In this document: piece by piece, positions 1 through 6,984 of the stretch | Layout: each line of letters opens with the position of its first letter | How positions within the stretch are numbered: position 1 is the first letter of the stretch | DNA from: Propionibacteriaceae bacterium | GTDB taxonomy: Bacteria > Actinomycetota > Actinomycetes > Propionibacteriales > Propionibacteriaceae | Reading direction: 5' to 3' | DNA length: 7,842 nucleotides | Assembly: GCA_030528545.1 (NCBI GenBank) | Contig: JAUMYR010000026.1 | Location: 19,061-26,902, forward strand | The notes under the pieces: generated by a model | Told to the model about the DNA's origin: nothing | Database searches by the model: none | What the model saw: the letters and a program-made list of their open reading frames with translations, nothing else | Program-made: the position numbers and the translations under genes

Positions 1-723
1 CCTCGCCGACGAAAAGGACTGCTTTTCATGGCAGTCTCCTTTCTGGTGGCCATCGGGACATTTCTCGCGGTCACGACCTATGTGTCCAATGTCAACACCC
101 AGGTCGGTGAACGAGTCACGGTGTACCAGGCGAAGGTCCCCATCGACCCCTATGTCCCGCTTTCGGCGGAGAGCTTGGTCGCGGTCGAGGTGCCCCGCCG
201 TTGGGCCTCTGACAGCGCCATCGTCACCCTGTCGGAGCTAACCGGGCGACGGATCGGGTTCCGCGTCAACGAGGGAACCACCATCAGCAAAGACATGCTG
301 ATCGCCAATACCGCCCTGTCATCGACCGAACGCGAGCTGGCTATCAACGTGAATCCCGTGACCGGTGTCGCTGGGCGGGTCCGCCCAGGCGATCGGGTCG
401 ATGTTTATGCCATTTTCGGGGACGTGCCCGGCCTACCGAAGCAGGTTCGCGTCCTGGAACGCAACGTGCGAATCGTCTCGATCGCCGGGGAGCAGACCGT
501 TACCCAACAAAACAGCCAAGGGATGCGCGATCAGCAGGTGATTCCGATCACCTTGGCGGTGGAACCCAACGCGGCTCTCGCCATTTCCTACGCCAGCGCT
601 TTCGCCCAGGAAGTCCGTCTTGTCGCGCTTCCTTCCGACGTTGGCATCGACCGGGCCGCCGAGGACGACACCTTTGACGCAAGCAAGCTGGGCGGACAGG
701 CGATCCCGGAAGGACAGCGATGA
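1..723 (+). CDS. cpaB: CpaB/RcpC-like SAF-domain pilus assembly protein (5' partial)
   Basis: Membrane-anchored protein of the Flp/Tad assembly machinery; in Gram-negatives CpaB/RcpC works with the secretin, while in monoderms its exact role is unclear. The frame is open to the first base of the window, and the codons before ATG 28 read PRRRKGLLF, a basic stretch running straight into the hydrophobic segment, so the true start is probably upstream. ATG 28 does have an AAGGA-like sequence nine bases before it (to base 18) and cannot be excluded. Numbering from ATG 28: membrane segment about 1-18; SAF-like domain about 32-92 (QAKVPIDPYVPLSAESL, then LTGRRIGFRVNEGTTISKDM); RcpC/CpaB-type domain about 100-200, including RVRPGDRVDVYAIF. 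The C-terminus is polar. The stop overlaps the next start as ATGA (720-723). Family is secure from the SAF pattern and tad context. Confidence 0.88.
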   Translation, partial: PRRRKGLLFMAVSFLVAIGTFLAVTTYVSNVNTQVGERVTVYQAKVPIDPYVPLSAESLVAVEVPRRWASDSAIVTLSELTGRRIGFRVNEGTTISKDMLIANTALSSTERELAINVNPVTGVAGRVRPGDRVDVYAIFGDVPGLPKQVRVLERNVRIVSIAGEQTVTQQNSQGMRDQQVIPITLAVEPNAALAISYASAFAQEVRLVALPSDVGIDRAAEDDTFDASKLGGQAIPEGQR

Positions 724-2288
724 GCAAGGTAATTATCGGCATTTCCAATGCCAACCTTGAGTCTGACCTGCGTTCGTTGCTCGACGAGATGCAGGGAGTC
801 GATGTGGTGGCGGTGGCTCACGACACCGGCCGCCTCGCGGAATATGTTGGCCGGTTCGAGCCAGAGCTGATTCTGTTGCACGAGGGGCTCGGCCCGGAAC
901 CGAGCCAAAGCATCATCCGGGACCTCACGGAACGCCACCCAGCGGCGGCGATCGTCCAGATCTCGCCCGAACGCTCCAGCCAAACCGTGATCCGTGCGCT
1001 GGAGGCTGGGGCCCGCGGTGTGGTCGCCTATCCCTTCGCCTTCGAAGACTTCGCCGCCCGCATCAATGAGGCATTCGACTGGGCGGCCCGCATGCAGCGC
1101 ATCCTCGCTGGGGCCGCGGCCGCGTTACAGACCGGGAGGGGACGAGTCGTCACGGTCGTCGGAGCGAAAGGAGGTGTGGGGGTCACGACGATCGCGGTGC
1201 ACCTCGCCCTCGACCACCTGAACCGTAACCCCTCCGACAAGGTGTGCGTCGTCGACCTCGACCTCGAGAAGGGCGATGTGAGCGCGCTCATCGACGTCCG
1301 TCACTCGGTCTCGGTCGCCGATCTAGCTAAGGTCCACCAGGACCTGTCGGCTGGCACCGTCAGCGACGCGGTCACCCAGCATGAAAGCGGCATCCACCTG
1401 ATGCTCGCCCCGGTCGATGTGCGCCAGAGCGAGTTCGTCACCACCGAATCCCTGCGCGCGATCCTGAGCCTGCTGCGCCGCGAGTTCGACCTCGTCATCA
1501 TCGACGGTGGCGGCTACGTCTCGCCCACCCAGGCCGCCGCGATCGAACTCGGCAACGAGACGCTGGTCGTCACCACCCCAGACGTGTTGTCGGTGCGCGC
1601 CCTACGCAAACGCATCCTGGCCTGGGAGGCCCTCGGGGTGCGCAACGAGGGTGAGTTGCGGATCCTGCTCAACAAGGTCGACCGGTCGGCGGTGTTCCCC
1701 GCTGAGGCCGTCGCCAAGCTGACCACGGGCCAGGTGCTGGCCACCCACCTGCCGATGGCTACCCGGATCTTGGAGCCAGGGGTCAACGAGAGAGACCCGC
1801 AGGCAGTGACCGACGTCACCTGGTGGAGGCTGATATCGAAGGTTCGCGCGGAACTCGGCCTGGAGGAGAAACCACAGGCGCGACGCCGCAGTTCCAGCAC
1901 AGAGCCCCCGTCCGAGGAGCCCGCGACGAGACGACGGCGCCTGCTCCGCAGGAATCAGGCCGCCGAATCCGGGGCCATCGCCTTGGAGAACGTCGCCGTG
2001 ATCCCCATGGCTCTCGGCTTCATCGTCATGCTGTGGCAGCTGGCGGTGCTGGGCCTGGGAGCCCTCTGGCTTGGGCAGGCCTCAACCGAGGCGACGAGGA
2101 CCTATGCGATCACCGGCAGCGTCTACGAGGCCACTCAGTCAGCGCGCAAAACCATCCCCGAGCCGTTCTCCAGCGGTGTCCACGTCAGCGCCTCGGGCAA
2201 TTCGGTCTGGGTCACCGTCAAAGTTCCCCCGGGTTCCTTCTTCCTTTCAGAAGTGACCTCCCACCACACCGTCACCAAGGAGCCATGA
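720..2288 (+). CDS. cpaE: CpaE/TadZ-like ATPase fused to a C-terminal TadE-like pseudopilin
   Basis: A 522-residue two-part protein. Residues 1-125 resemble a response-regulator receiver, but the phosphoacceptor position is H54 (in LILLHEG) and the N-terminal acidic pair is missing, so it is a pseudo-receiver. Residues 140-385 are a MinD/ParA-type ATPase: AKGGVGVTT (K150, with V155 where classical Walker A has lysine), VVDLDLEKGD, and IIDGGG as switch II. CpaE/TadZ localises the Tad complex. A basic, Ser/Pro/Glu-rich linker (about 388-416) leads to SGAIALENVAVIP, a class III prepilin-type motif (G418, E423 at +5), a membrane helix (about 425-448) and a short extracytoplasmic tail, as in TadE minor pilins. 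No ATG, GTG or TTG occurs in frame between GTG 1806 and TTG 1983, so a separate TadE start is not visible. The start has AAGGA (710-714) five bases upstream. Family CpaE/TadZ is secure; the fusion is read directly from the frame. Confidence 0.9.
   Translation: MSKVIIGISNANLESDLRSLLDEMQGVDVVAVAHDTGRLAEYVGRFEPELILLHEGLGPEPSQSIIRDLTERHPAAAIVQISPERSSQTVIRALEAGARGVVAYPFAFEDFAARINEAFDWAARMQRILAGAAAALQTGRGRVVTVVGAKGGVGVTTIAVHLALDHLNRNPSDKVCVVDLDLEKGDVSALIDVRHSVSVADLAKVHQDLSAGTVSDAVTQHESGIHLMLAPVDVRQSEFVTTESLRAILSLLRREFDLVIIDGGGYVSPTQAAAIELGNETLVVTTPDVLSVRALRKRILAWEALGVRNEGELRILLNKVDRSAVFPAEAVAKLTTGQVLATHLPMATRILEPGVNERDPQAVTDVTWWRLISKVRAELGLEEKPQARRRSSSTEPPSEEPATRRRRLLRRNQAAESGAIALENVAVIPMALGFIVMLWQLAVLGLGALWLGQASTEATRTYAITGSVYEATQSARKTIPEPFSSGVHVSASGNSVWVTVKVPPGSFFLSEVTSHHTVTKEP
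2277..2282 (+). promoter_or_regulatory. Ribosome binding site deciding the TadE start
   Basis: AAGGAG lies within the last codons of the CpaE-TadE fusion gene. Spacing is five bases to ATG 2288 but only two to ATG 2285, which favours the second of the two tandem start codons. Confidence 0.6.
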
Positions 2289-2683
2289 TGGCGCTGAGGC
2301 AACACTCCACCAACGCAGGGGCACGGCCCCAGGACCGCCGCCGTAGCGACCGGCAGCGCGGCACTGCCTCCCTCGAACTAATCGGGGGGATTCCCTTCCT
2401 GCTGCTCGCGGGGGCGGTCGCCATGCAGTTCGGACTGATCGGGTGGACCGCGATCTCGGCCTCGGACGCCGCTCGCGCGGCCGCCCGTGCCGCCTCCCTC
2501 GGCGAGAGTCCACACTCCGCCGCGCAGAACGCGCTGCCCGCAGGGATCTCCCTGGTCTCGGTGAGCGGGGGAAAGTCGGGACAAGGCTATTCCTACACCG
2601 TGACCGTGGACACCCCCGCCATCGTGCCCATCCTCGACCTCGGCACCCTCAGCCGCCAGGCTGACATGCCAGCCTACCGATGA
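2288..2683 (+). CDS. tadE: TadE-like minor pseudopilin
   Basis: A 131-residue TadE-family protein, probably a minor pseudopilin processed by the prepilin peptidase. A basic cytoplasmic leader (residues 1-24) ends in RQRGTASLELIGGIPF: G25 is the predicted -1 residue and E30 is +5, followed by a membrane helix (about 31-55), an Ala-rich stretch (SDAARAAARAASLG) as is usual in TadE, and a short beta-rich tail. There are two tandem start codons, 2285 and 2288. AAGGAG (2277-2282) lies only two bases from the first and five from the second, so 2288 is preferred; 2285 would add one Met. It follows the pseudopilin half of the previous gene, so the operon encodes two non-identical TadE-like proteins back to back. 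It overlaps the motor ATPase gene as ATGA. TadF is an alternative family name; the short length fits either. Confidence 0.82.
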   Translation: MALRQHSTNAGARPQDRRRSDRQRGTASLELIGGIPFLLLAGAVAMQFGLIGWTAISASDAARAAARAASLGESPHSAAQNALPAGISLVSVSGGKSGQGYSYTVTVDTPAIVPILDLGTLSRQADMPAYR

Positions 2684-3996
2684 GCCGCAGCTACGCGTCC
2701 TTTATCGGCAGCGGGGTGAGCCCGCTCAACACGCGCCGCGAGGACGACAGCCTGATCTCGACCTTCCGGCTGATGCTGCTCGAAGAGGTCGACCTGAACG
2801 AGCTCAGCAAACTCGACGGTAATCAGCGCCGGGCGCGCCTGGAACGGGTCATCGCGCACCTGGTGTCGCGGCAGGGCGTGGTGCTGTCCACCAGTGAACG
2901 CAACCAGCTCATCCGTCGGGTCGTGGACGAGGCGGTCGGTCTCGGCGTCCTCGAACCGATCCTCGCGGACCCCTCGGTCAGCGAGATCATGGTGAACGGT
3001 CCCGACACGATCTACGTGGAACGCGAGGGCGTCCTGGAGCGCTGGCCCACCGGTTTCAGCTCCACCGAGCAGATGCTCCAGACCATCGACCGGATCGTCT
3101 CCACGGTGAACCGGCGGGTGGACGAGTCCAGTCCCATGGTGGACGCCCGGCTGCCAGCCGACGCCCGCCTGCCCCGCGGGGCCCGGGTCAACGTGGTGCT
3201 GCCGCCTCTCGCCCTCGACGGGCCCAGCATGACGATCCGGCTGTTCCCCCAGGCCATCTCGCTGCCGCGCCTCATCGAGTGGGGCAGCCTGACCCCGCAG
3301 CTGGCCCAGCTGTTCCAGGCCTGCGTAGAATCCCGCCTCAACATCGTGGTCTCGGGCGGCACCGGATCGGGCAAGACGACGATGCTGAACGCACTGTCCA
3401 GCTTCATCGGCACCACCGAGCGGATCGTCACGGTCGAGGACGCCGCCGAGCTCAGCCTGAATCAGCCCCACACCGTCCGGCTGGAGACCCGCCCGCCGAA
3501 CGCGGAGGGACGCGGGCAGGTCACGATCCGCGACCTGGTCAGGAACGCGCTGCGTATGCGTCCCGACCGGATCGTGGTCGGCGAATGCCGCGGCGGGGAG
3601 GCCCTCGACATGTTGCAGGCGATGAACACCGGCCACGAGGGTTCCCTGACCACGGTCCACGCCAACAGCGCCGAGGACGCCCTCAGCAGGCTGGAGACGC
3701 TGGCGACCATGTCCGATGTCGAGATCCCCTTCCACGCGATCCGTGACCAGGTCAACTCGGCCATCCAGCTGATCGTGCAGCTGGGCCGCTCCCCGGATGG
3801 GTCGCGCCGGGTCACCGAGGTGGCCTATGTCTCTTCCAGGCGCCAGGAGCAGTTCAAGCTCGAACCCGTTCTCACCTGGGAGCGCGGTGAGGCCGCCGGT
3901 GGGCCGGGCCGCTTCGTGCACCACCGGCTGCCGGATGGGCTGAGGGCCCGGCTGGTCAGCGCCGATGTGGTGGGCTCATGGGAGGGGGAGTCGTGA
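2680..3996 (+). CDS. cpaF: CpaF/TadA pilus motor ATPase
   Basis: A 438-residue hexameric secretion ATPase of the VirB11/PilT superfamily, CpaF/TadA branch, which powers Flp pilus assembly at the cytoplasmic face with TadB/TadC. The N-terminal domain (about 25-200) has the family pattern DPSVSEIMVNGPDTIYVE and DARLPADARLPRGARVNVVLPP. The C-terminal ATPase has Walker A GGTGSGKTT (residues 226-234, K232), an Asp-box region VTVEDAAEL, Walker B DRIVVGE (E302) and a His box GHEGSLTTVHANS (H319, H327), all intact, so it should be active. Length is normal for the family. The start overlaps the previous stop as ATGA, with no good Shine-Dalgarno, which suggests translational coupling. No disruption is seen. 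Confidence 0.96.
   Translation: MSRSYASFIGSGVSPLNTRREDDSLISTFRLMLLEEVDLNELSKLDGNQRRARLERVIAHLVSRQGVVLSTSERNQLIRRVVDEAVGLGVLEPILADPSVSEIMVNGPDTIYVEREGVLERWPTGFSSTEQMLQTIDRIVSTVNRRVDESSPMVDARLPADARLPRGARVNVVLPPLALDGPSMTIRLFPQAISLPRLIEWGSLTPQLAQLFQACVESRLNIVVSGGTGSGKTTMLNALSSFIGTTERIVTVEDAAELSLNQPHTVRLETRPPNAEGRGQVTIRDLVRNALRMRPDRIVVGECRGGEALDMLQAMNTGHEGSLTTVHANSAEDALSRLETLATMSDVEIPFHAIRDQVNSAIQLIVQLGRSPDGSRRVTEVAYVSSRRQEQFKLEPVLTWERGEAAGGPGRFVHHRLPDGLRARLVSADVVGSWEGES
3981..3985 (+). promoter_or_regulatory. Ribosome binding site deciding the TadB start
   Basis: GGAGG within a purine-rich run (3981-3990) at the end of cpaF, seven bases before GTG 3993. It lies downstream of the alternative ATG at 3978, so it supports the GTG start and the same four-base overlap seen at other junctions. 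Confidence 0.65.
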
Positions 3997-4919
3997 ATGG
4001 CCTGATTCCGGCCGTCATGGCCGCCGCCGCGGCGCTGCTGCTGATGCTCGGTGTCCGGGAATGGCTGACCCTGGCCCGGGACCGCCGCCGCTTCGTCGCG
4101 GGCGCCGAACTCATCACCGCTCAGCAGAACATCGAGACCACGCTGCAGAACTGGAACAGCCGGTTCCGCCGCACCCGGTTCGGCCGCTGGCTGTCTAGCG
4201 AGCTGGACCTCGCTGGCCTGCCCAACGCGCCCCTCGCCGTCGCGGCGAGCGGTGTCGGCGGGGCCATCGCGATCACCTGGGCGATCTGGGTCTATCTGGC
4301 TCCCCCGCTGGCCGCGCTCGGTCTGATCGCGGCCTTTCTGCTGGTGCGCGGGTACCTGCGCCGGGCCCAGCAACGTCGCCAGGAGGCCATCGTCGCGCAA
4401 CTGCCGGAGCTGGCCCGGGTGCTCGCCAACGCTAGTTTCGCTGGCCTTTCGCTACCGACCGCCCTCGGCGTGGCGAGCCGCGAACTGGCCGAACCGGCCC
4501 GCAGCGAGCTGGCCCGGATCTCCGACCACCTGAAGTTTGGGGCGACGGTAGAGGGGGCGTTGCGGGAGTTCCGGGAGCGGGTCCGTTCCCGCGAGGCCGG
4601 GGTGCTGGTGTCGGCCCTGGTGGTGTCCTCGCGCAGCGGCGGGTCGATCGTCACCGCGCTGCGCGGCATCGCGGACAGCCTGGAACAGCGCAAGGAGACC
4701 CGGCGGCAGATCAAGACCACGCTCAGCGGCCCCATGGTCACCGCCAACCTCATCATCGTGATGAGCATCGGCTTGTTGCTGCTGCTCAACACCATGCAGC
4801 CGGGCACCGTAGACAAGATGACCCGCTCCCCCATTGGGATCATCGGCCTGCTGCTTTCGGGCCTGTTATTCGCTGGGGGATATCTCATCATTCGCCGACT
4901 CGCCCGGATCGACCCATGA
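3993..4919 (+). CDS. tadB: TadB-like pilus assembly platform protein
   Basis: A 308-residue inner-membrane platform protein with a type II secretion F (GspF-like) domain; with TadC it should form the base on which the motor acts. Membrane helices are predicted at about 3-22, 82-120 (two), 246-270 and 280-303. The cytoplasmic T2SSF domain covers about 136-245, starting QLPELARVLANASFAGLSLP and containing the conserved-type LVVSSRSGGSIVTALRGIAD. The GTG start is chosen over ATG 3978 because GGAGG sits seven bases before it and it gives a GTGA overlap with the cpaF stop; ATG 3978 would add five Gly/Val-rich residues. It overlaps tadC as ATGA. Assignment to TadB rather than TadC rests on gene order and the longer N-terminal helices. 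Confidence 0.93.
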   Translation: MNGLIPAVMAAAAALLLMLGVREWLTLARDRRRFVAGAELITAQQNIETTLQNWNSRFRRTRFGRWLSSELDLAGLPNAPLAVAASGVGGAIAITWAIWVYLAPPLAALGLIAAFLLVRGYLRRAQQRRQEAIVAQLPELARVLANASFAGLSLPTALGVASRELAEPARSELARISDHLKFGATVEGALREFRERVRSREAGVLVSALVVSSRSGGSIVTALRGIADSLEQRKETRRQIKTTLSGPMVTANLIIVMSIGLLLLLNTMQPGTVDKMTRSPIGIIGLLLSGLLFAGGYLIIRRLARIDP

Positions 4920-5827
4920 TGAGCATCGTCGTGGGGGTGATCCCCGGATTCGTGGCCGCGCTGAGCGTCTGGTTGCTCGCGCTCGGCGTGCGCATGTACC
5001 GGTACAACCCGCTGGACGATGTGGACCCCGAGTCGCTCATCGACTCCACCCCGCTCGCGCTGCCCGGGCAGGCCAAGCCCATGAGCCTGGTCGCCCGCCT
5101 CGGTTCGCGCCTGGTCCCGCTGATCCGAACGCTGTTACCCGGTCGGCTGCTGCAGCGGTTGCAGCGCCTGATCGACCTCGCCGGGCGTCCGTCTGGGGTG
5201 TCGGTGGATTCGGTGCTCGGCAGGCAGGCGGGGCTGTTGCTGATCGCGATCCCGATCGCGATGATCTACTCCCTGCTCGGGCAGGGGATCGTCGTGGTCC
5301 TGATCGTGTTCCTGTTCCTGATCTGGCCCCTCATCCGGCTGACCACCCTCGCCCGGAAACGGCGCGAGCAGATCGACAACGACCTGCCGGACTTCCTGGA
5401 CGTGCTGGCGGTGACGGTGAGTGCTGGGGTCGGATTCCGTTCCGCGCTGGGGACGGTCTCGTCCCGGTTTGGCGGCCCGCTCGCCGAGGAGGTGACCACC
5501 ACGCTCCACCAGATCAGCAACGGAGCCAGCGTCCGTTCCGCGTTCCGCAATATGCGTCGGCGGACGAACTCCGACTCGGTGAACGAGTTCGTCACGGCCT
5601 ACCTGCAGGCCGAGGAGCTCGGTGCTCCCCTGGTCGACTCGCTCAACCAGATCGCGTTGGACATGCGCCGTTCGGCGGCACAGCGGGCCCTGCAGCGGGC
5701 CGCGGGGGTGGCCCCGCGGATCACGCTCATCAGCACCCTGGTGATGGTTCCCGGCACCCTCATCATCGTCATGATCGGTCTATTCGTCGGCTCCGGGGTC
5801 GACCTGTTCGCGGTGTTCAACCGATGA
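4916..5827 (+). CDS. tadC: TadC-like pilus assembly platform protein
   Basis: A 303-residue T2SSF-domain membrane protein, second platform subunit of the Tad system. Helices are predicted at about 3-22, 106-140 (two) and 269-294. The cytoplasmic domain from about 152 has the TadC pattern DNDLPDFLDVLAVTVSAGVG, then FVTAYLQAEELGAPLVDSL and MRRSAAQRALQRAAGVAPR. Length and organisation are normal. Two tandem Met codons (4916, 4919) open the frame; 4916 is chosen because it gives the four-base ATGA overlap with tadB used throughout this operon, but neither has a clear Shine-Dalgarno. The stop overlaps the histidine kinase start as ATGA. Confidence 0.93.
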   Translation: MMSIVVGVIPGFVAALSVWLLALGVRMYRYNPLDDVDPESLIDSTPLALPGQAKPMSLVARLGSRLVPLIRTLLPGRLLQRLQRLIDLAGRPSGVSVDSVLGRQAGLLLIAIPIAMIYSLLGQGIVVVLIVFLFLIWPLIRLTTLARKRREQIDNDLPDFLDVLAVTVSAGVGFRSALGTVSSRFGGPLAEEVTTTLHQISNGASVRSAFRNMRRRTNSDSVNEFVTAYLQAEELGAPLVDSLNQIALDMRRSAAQRALQRAAGVAPRITLISTLVMVPGTLIIVMIGLFVGSGVDLFAVFNR

Positions 5828-6984
5828 AGAAGAAACTGGTCAGCGTCTCCGACGAGGTCACCCGGGCGGCCTTGCTGCTGCGGCTGCTGTCTTTGCTCCT
5901 CATCGTGTTCACCCCCAGCCGCATTACGGTCGCGGCCACCGTGGGCCAGATCCTGGTCGGGATCGCGGCGCTGGTGCTGCTGCGCTCGGCCAGGGCCAGG
6001 AGGCTCGCGGCCCGCCACCCGCTGGTCATCATGCTCGACACCGCGATGCTGGCGATCGTGGCGGTGCTGTCCGGGGTCGAGGGGCCGTTCATCCTGACGT
6101 TCATGACATCCTCCCTCCTGGTTGGGCTGTGGGTGAGCCTGTGGGCCGGTGGCGCCATCATCGTCTCCCAGGGGCTGCTGTACACCCTGGTTGCTTTCCC
6201 CAGCGCCCAGGAGGCCGGGGTGACCCCGGTGTTGCTGCCCTTCGTCTTCGTGATTATGTGGTGGCTCGGCTATGCGGTGCAGGATGCCGGGCAGCAGGAG
6301 CGACAGGCCCGGCATTGGATACAGGCGGCCCTGGCCGCGTCGGCCGCCAACGAGGAGAGGAACTGCCTGGCCCGAGAGATCCACGACACCCTCGTCAAGT
6401 CGTTGCAGGCGATCAATCTCACCGCGACGGCCCTGCCCACGCTGCTGGAACGCCGCCCCTCCGATGCGCGGGGATGCGCCGCCGAACTCACCGAGCTGAG
6501 TGTCACCGCGATCAGCGATGCCCGGGCGCTGATGTCCGAGCTGAGACGCCAGCCGGACGAGAGGCGGCTCCCCGAATTGCTGACCCAGCTGTGCACCCGG
6601 TTGCGGGAACGCAGCAACCTCAGCGTCCAGGTAGATCTCGACGGCCAGGCGGACGCGGACCAGGATCTGGTGCGCCAGCAGTTGCTCATGGCCGCCGGGG
6701 AGGCCCTGGAGAATGTGCACCGGCATGCCCGGGCGAGCGAGGTCACGGTGACCTTGGCCGAGCATGACGGGCAGCTTGAGCTGACGGTCACCGACGACGG
6801 TGTCGGGGTGCCGCCGGGGCGCCAGTCGCAGGCCGAGGACGATGGTCATTTCGGTCTGAGGGGAATGGCCGAGCGGATGGCGTTGATCGGCGGGCGTCTG
6901 GAGTTGACCAGCGTCCCAGGAAAGGGGACCCGGGTCGTCCTTCGCGCGCCCCGGCAGTCCCTCATCGAGGTAGGAGAAATATGA
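5824..6984 (+). CDS. Membrane sensor histidine kinase, NarL/DesK-type (HisKA_3)
   Basis: A 386-residue sensor kinase. The N-terminal half is about six hydrophobic segments (roughly 16-30, 36-53, 67-83, 88-107, 110-126, 135-151) joined by short loops, with no large extracellular sensor domain, so it probably senses within or near the membrane. The dimerisation/phosphoacceptor region is EERNCLAREIHDTLVKSL with H187 as the expected phosphorylated histidine. The HATPase_c domain has an N box GEALENVHRHA (about 292-302), a G1 box TDDGVGV (323-329) and a G2-like FGLRGM (343-348), so it should bind ATP and be active. It begins inside the tadC stop (ATGA) and ends inside the regulator start (ATGA), placing it in the tad operon with its partner. 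The signal sensed is unknown. Confidence 0.92.
   Translation: MKKKLVSVSDEVTRAALLLRLLSLLLIVFTPSRITVAATVGQILVGIAALVLLRSARARRLAARHPLVIMLDTAMLAIVAVLSGVEGPFILTFMTSSLLVGLWVSLWAGGAIIVSQGLLYTLVAFPSAQEAGVTPVLLPFVFVIMWWLGYAVQDAGQQERQARHWIQAALAASAANEERNCLAREIHDTLVKSLQAINLTATALPTLLERRPSDARGCAAELTELSVTAISDARALMSELRRQPDERRLPELLTQLCTRLRERSNLSVQVDLDGQADADQDLVRQQLLMAAGEALENVHRHARASEVTVTLAEHDGQLELTVTDDGVGVPPGRQSQAEDDGHFGLRGMAERMALIGGRLELTSVPGKGTRVVLRAPRQSLIEVGEI

Noticed and set aside
1823..2284. An in-frame upstream extension of the standalone TadE-like protein
   Set aside because: It would overlap the fusion gene's pseudopilin domain out of frame and reads as a low-complexity Arg/Gly/His-rich shadow. ATG 2288 (or 2285) has AAGGAG and gives a proper prepilin leader.
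2674..3924. A 416-codon open frame on the minus strand opposite cpaF
   Set aside because: Its translation is rich in Gly, Arg, Asp, His and Gln with no recognisable domain, and it lies entirely opposite a clear CpaF with intact motifs. This is the usual shadow of GC-rich third codon positions.
3978..3992. ATG 3978 as the TadB start
   Set aside because: It has no Shine-Dalgarno at a good distance and gives a 19-base overlap, while GTG 3993 has GGAGG seven bases upstream and a GTGA overlap like the other junctions.
5242..5262. Two GATCGCGAT repeats, each containing the palindrome ATCGCGAT, three bases apart
   Set aside because: They encode the membrane helix IAIPIA in tadC with the organism's preferred Ile and Ala codons, so codon use explains them.
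4834..5823. A long in-frame upstream extension of the histidine kinase (starting at 4834)
   Set aside because: The extension is Arg/Pro/Gly-rich without domains and is out of frame over all of tadC. ATG 5824 gives a basic N-terminus, a normal kinase length and a four-base overlap with tadC.
5599..6849. A 416-codon open frame on the minus strand opposite tadC and the kinase
   Set aside because: Low-complexity Gln/Gly/Arg/His-rich translation spanning two unrelated genes on the other strand; a codon-bias shadow.
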